Below, in pieces: positions 5,297 to 8,486 of a DNA stretch of 8,486 nucleotides. Location: the NCBI GenBank assembly GCA_028872975.1, contig JAGWNV010000095.1:1-8486 (forward strand). The letters run 5' to 3'. This DNA is from Acidobacteriota bacterium. GTDB taxonomy: Bacteria; Actinomycetota; Acidimicrobiia; Acidimicrobiales; UBA8190. Below the pieces are notes generated by a model. The model searched no databases, was not told where the DNA came from, and worked only from the letters and a program-made list of their open reading frames with translations. Made by a program: the position numbers and the translations under genes. Within the stretch, counting starts at the first letter, position 1. Every line of letters begins with the position of its first letter.

Positions 5297-6203
5297 GCCT
5301 GCGGTGGGCGCCCGAGCCCGGCCTGTGCCGTCGGGGCCGGTGGTGGCGGCCGCCCGACGCCGCCGTGACGGCCGCCCCGGTGTTCCCGGTGTTCCCGGTC
5401 GTCCCCGTGCTGCCCGTGGTCCCGGTGCTGCCCGTGGTCCCGGTGCTGCCGGTGCTGCCGGTGCTGCCGGTGCCCCCCGTGCTGCCGGTGTTGGACGGCG
5501 GCGCCGTGGTGGCCGGGATCACGGCGCCCAGGCCGCTCACCACCCCGTGACGGTGGTGGTGGTGGGGTGCCGGAGGGGTGATGGGCAGCCCGGCGGCACG
5601 CCTGCCGAGCGTTGCACCGCCGGCGCCCGAGGCCAGGGCCACGACGCCGAGGAGCCCGGCGGCGAGGGCCGGCCCGAGGACCCGCCGGGGGGACCCGGGC
5701 AGCCGGCGCCCGACGCGGCCGGCGTCCACCAAGGTGGCCACCGTCCCGATCACGGCCGCCGCCAGGTCGATCTCGAGACCCAGCCCCACGCCGAAGGTCC
5801 GCTTCACCGACAGGGCCGGGGCCGACACGACGTGCATGACCTCGAAGCTGCACACCCCCACCAGGCCGCTCCACACCAGGGCGAGCAGCCAGCCGGCGGC
5901 GCGGCTGCCGGTGGAGGCCCGCCAGCCGCTCAGGACCACGGCCACGAGCAGCCCCCCGGCGAAGACCTCGCCCGGCCCGGTGTGCACCCCTCGGGCGTGC
6001 AGCAGCTTGCCCAGGGTGACCCAGACCAGCACGAGGCCGATCCCGCCGAGCACGAGGGCGGCGACGTTCAGCCACCCGAGCTCGGCGGCCGGCGGTGGGG
6101 GTGTCTGGGCCTGGGGCCGGGCCACGAGCGGCCGCTCGAGGACGGCCACCGGCGGCGCGACCGTCTCACCCCACAGGTGCTGTGACTGACTGATGTCGGT
6201 CAT
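5265..6203 (-). CDS. Five-TM membrane protein with Gly-X-Thr collagen-like repeat and His/Arg-rich tail
   Basis: 312-aa protein starting at ATG 6203, with GGGGGCG 5 nt upstream. A Pro-rich cytoplasmic N-terminus (1-42) leads into five predicted TM helices at about 45-65, 79-95, 103-121, 143-160 and 176-195. With the N-terminus inside, this puts the C-terminus outside the cell. The tail contains a His cluster (PAPHHHHRHG, 211-220), thirteen X-Thr-Gly triplets at 238-276 (X is mostly Ser or Thr), and a very basic end (residues 285-312) made of Arg, His and Gly. The triplets give a Gly-X-Thr register like bacterial collagen-like stalks, though much shorter. The family is unknown to me; the membrane domain shows no catalytic motif. 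It lies 60 nt after the ATPase gene and overlaps the YfhO-like gene by 32 bp, so it is probably co-transcribed with both. The repetitive, basic tail could be variable in length between strains. Confidence 0.8.
   Translation of the reverse strand: MTDISQSQHLWGETVAPPVAVLERPLVARPQAQTPPPPAAELGWLNVAALVLGGIGLVLVWVTLGKLLHARGVHTGPGEVFAGGLLVAVVLSGWRASTGSRAAGWLLALVWSGLVGVCSFEVMHVVSAPALSVKRTFGVGLGLEIDLAAAVIGTVATLVDAGRVGRRLPGSPRRVLGPALAAGLLGVVALASGAGGATLGRRAAGLPITPPAPHHHHRHGVVSGLGAVIPATTAPPSNTGSTGGTGSTGSTGSTGTTGSTGTTGSTGTTGNTGNTGAAVTAASGGRHHRPRRHRPGSGAHRRHGHGRRHRRR
5377..5493 (-). repeat. Thirteen 9-bp tandem repeats encoding X-Thr-Gly triplets
   Basis: Thirteen contiguous 9-bp units on the plus strand, with core CCGGTGCTG and variants such as CCGGTGTTC, CCCGTGGTC and CCCGTGCTG. 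The most uniform block is three exact CCGGTGCTG copies at 5440-5466. On the coding (minus) strand each unit gives Ser/Thr/Asn/Gly-Thr-Gly. The 9-bp period keeps the reading frame, so changes in copy number would lengthen or shorten the stalk without a frameshift. Variation is mainly at the X codon and at synonymous third positions. Confidence 0.9.
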
Positions 6204-6263
6204 CGGAACGCCCCCGGTCCCCCCTGGCGACCCCTGCCTGTGGCGTGCGCCGAGCGGTCCATC
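6204..6263 (-). promoter_or_regulatory. 60-nt spacer with ribosome-binding site before the five-TM protein
   Basis: The spacer between the ATPase stop (TAG at 6264-6266) and ATG 6203 contains GGGGGGACCGGGGGCG close to the start. I see neither a strong hairpin nor a TANNNT box at promoter distance, so read-through from the ABC genes is the simplest reading. This is inference from absence of signals. Confidence 0.4.
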
Positions 6264-6970
<707 letters not shown>

Positions 6971-6974
<4 letters not shown>

Positions 6975-8486
6975 CCCAGGTCCGCCAAGGCCGTCGCCGG
7001 CGACAGGCGCGAGGCCCGCCACCCGCCCGCCATGCCCGCCACGAGTCCCCCGACCACGGCGAAGGCCACGCCGAGGAGGATCGTGGCGCCGTGGATGGGG
7101 GCCGACAGCGGGATGCTCACCTGGGTGGTGCTGCGCGTGGCGGAGTGGAACAGGACGCTGGCGGCCGACGCGCCGAGGGCGTTGGCCGAGGAGGTGGCGC
7201 TGAGGCTCGGGCCGAAGGCGCCGATGACGGCGCACACGCCCACTCCGAGGGCGAGGCCCAGCACGGCCCCGAGCACCCCGATCCCCAGGGTCTCCACCAC
7301 GATCTGGCGCACCACCCGGCCCCGGGACCACCCCAGGGCCCGAAGGGTCCCGATCTCCCTGACCCGCTTGGCCACGCTGGACAGGGTGAGCAGGGCGGCG
7401 ATGGCGAAGGCGGCCAGGAGGATGATGACGGCCACGGCGCCACCGAAGCGCGAGGCCAGGGTGTGGGCGTTGGCGATGCTCCCCGTCACCGTGCTGTCGA
7501 GGGAACTGTCGGTGAGGACCTGGGCACCGGGGAGGAGCTGGCGGATGCGCTTGGCGACGGCGCCCACCTGCGACGAGCTCGACACGCCCACGAGCACCTC
7601 GTTGACCCGCGCCGGGCTCGAGGACAGCGACTGGAGGGTGGAGAGGTCGAAGTAGAGATCCGCGGTCGACCCGGTCACGGTGGGGTTCACCAGTCCGGCC
7701 ACGGTGAAGCCGGCGCCGTCGATCGTCATGTGCTGGCCGACCTTGATCGACTTCGAGTTGGCATAGGCCGAGCTCACGAGGAGCTCGTCGGCGGGGTTCG
7801 AGCCGAACCAGCTCCCCGACACCAGCTGCGACTTGGTCACGAGGCCCACGTCCGGCTTCGAGGGATCGATGCCGGCCACCGAGTAGCTGCTCGTCTGGGT
7901 GTCGGTGCTGGGCGGGTTCACGACCTGGTTGATGGTGATGGCCGGCACCACGACCTGGCTCACGAACTGCTGGTAGCTCGGGGGCAGGCACTGCTCGAGC
8001 AACGTCGTGAACGAGCCGTTGGACAGGATGCTCTGGGCGCCGCCGCTGCCGCCGCTCGAGAGCAGCTGCAAGAAGGTGGGGTTGGAGGTGAGGCAGTGGA
8101 GGATCTGGCTGCCCTCGGCGGCGGTGAGCGGCGGGACCTTCTGGAGCGTGCTGATGGTCTGGCTCGGACTCGTCACCGTGGCGGTGATGGTGGGCACCGT
8201 CCCCGTCTCGTGCTCGGCCTCCATCGACAGGGTCGGCACGGCGGACCGGACCCCTTTCACCCCGGCGACGGCCTGCACGGCGGCCTGGGGAAAGGTGATG
8301 AGGGTCCCGGGGAGGAAGAAGTCGTGGGTGAACTTCGTGCCGGCCGGCCCGAGCTTGGACAGGTCGGTGAGCACCGACGAGTTGGCGCTGAGCAGGTCGG
8401 CGTCGTCGGAGGCGTTGAGCTGGCCGAAGGCCTTGCCGGCCGAACCCCCGAAGAAGGCGGCCCCCTCGCTGAGCAGCCCCGACCCC
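6971..8486 (-). CDS. ABC transporter permease, MacB/FtsX fold (5' end outside window)
   Basis: The open frame runs from the right edge (504 residues visible) to TGA at 6971-6973. Residues 1 to about 345 of this fragment are the extracytoplasmic domain. The N-terminal TM helix must lie beyond the edge. The C-terminal FtsX module is clear: TM at about 348-368 (AVIILLAAFAIAALLTL), a cytoplasmic coupling loop KRVREIGTLRALGWSRGRVVRQI, a long TM segment at about 394-424, a loop, and TM at about 466-487, ending in GWRASRLSPATALADLG, the usual FtsX-domain terminus. The extracytoplasmic domain carries an extra Ser/Gln/Thr-rich segment (about 105-202) with two cysteines at 131 and 166 that could be disulfide-linked. 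The permease pairs with the ATPase through the ATGA overlap. The substrate cannot be read from sequence; a homodimeric half-transporter is likely if no second permease lies upstream. Confidence 0.92.

Noticed and set aside
3197..5368. 723-codon open frame on the plus strand, antisense to the YfhO-like gene
   Set aside because: Its translation is dominated by Gly, Arg, His, Pro and Glu with no hydrophobic or domain-like segments, as expected for an antisense frame of a GC-rich gene. The minus-strand frame has coherent TM helices and a YfhO C-terminus.
5377..5493. CRISPR-like or intergenic satellite array
   Set aside because: The units are 9 bp and contiguous without spacers, and they lie in frame inside a membrane-protein gene, so this is a coding tandem repeat. 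The plus-strand Pro-Val-Leu translation is a shadow.

Overview
The window is very GC-rich. It uses GTG and ATG starts and has a leaderless-type promoter (TANNNT followed 7 nt later by a GTG start). Predicted proteins are rich in Ala, Gly, Val, Arg and Thr. This suggests a high-GC actinobacterium, possibly an acidimicrobial lineage. That placement is inferred from composition and gene style only, since no taxonomic marker beyond one tRNA is present.

Layout, left to right. (1) 1-886, minus strand: the N-terminal 295 residues of a secreted parallel beta-helix (pectin-lyase-fold) protein that runs off the left edge. (2) 887-1164: non-coding, with an AT-rich island and a weak tRNA promoter. (3) 1165-1235, plus strand: tRNA-Gly(UCC), the only plus-strand gene. 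(4) 1253-1981, minus: a small probable lipoprotein with its own leaderless-type promoter. (5) 2023-2051: a perfect 12-bp hairpin that likely ends the next gene. (6) 2067-2705, minus: a secreted eight-cysteine protein of unknown family. (7) 2706-3046: non-coding, with a promoter-like region and a duplicated small hairpin. (8) 3047-8486, minus: four genes that look like one transcription unit. In transcription order these are a MacB/FtsX-type ABC permease (5' end outside the window), its ATPase (ATGA overlap), a five-TM protein ending in a Gly-X-Thr collagen-like repeat and a His/Arg-rich tail, and a large YfhO-like GT-C-type membrane protein (32-bp overlap with the previous gene).

Almost every protein is exported or membrane-embedded, so the window reads as a cell-envelope region. 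In the right-hand block, the ABC pair would move a substrate across the membrane or act mechanically on the envelope. The five-TM protein would expose a threonine-rich repeat outside the cell, and the YfhO-like protein could add sugars to an extracytoplasmic acceptor. Whether that acceptor is the neighbouring repeat is a hypothesis from proximity, and it is the most interesting idea here. The left-hand genes appear to be independent secreted proteins. No mobile element, integrase, CRISPR array or phage gene was seen.
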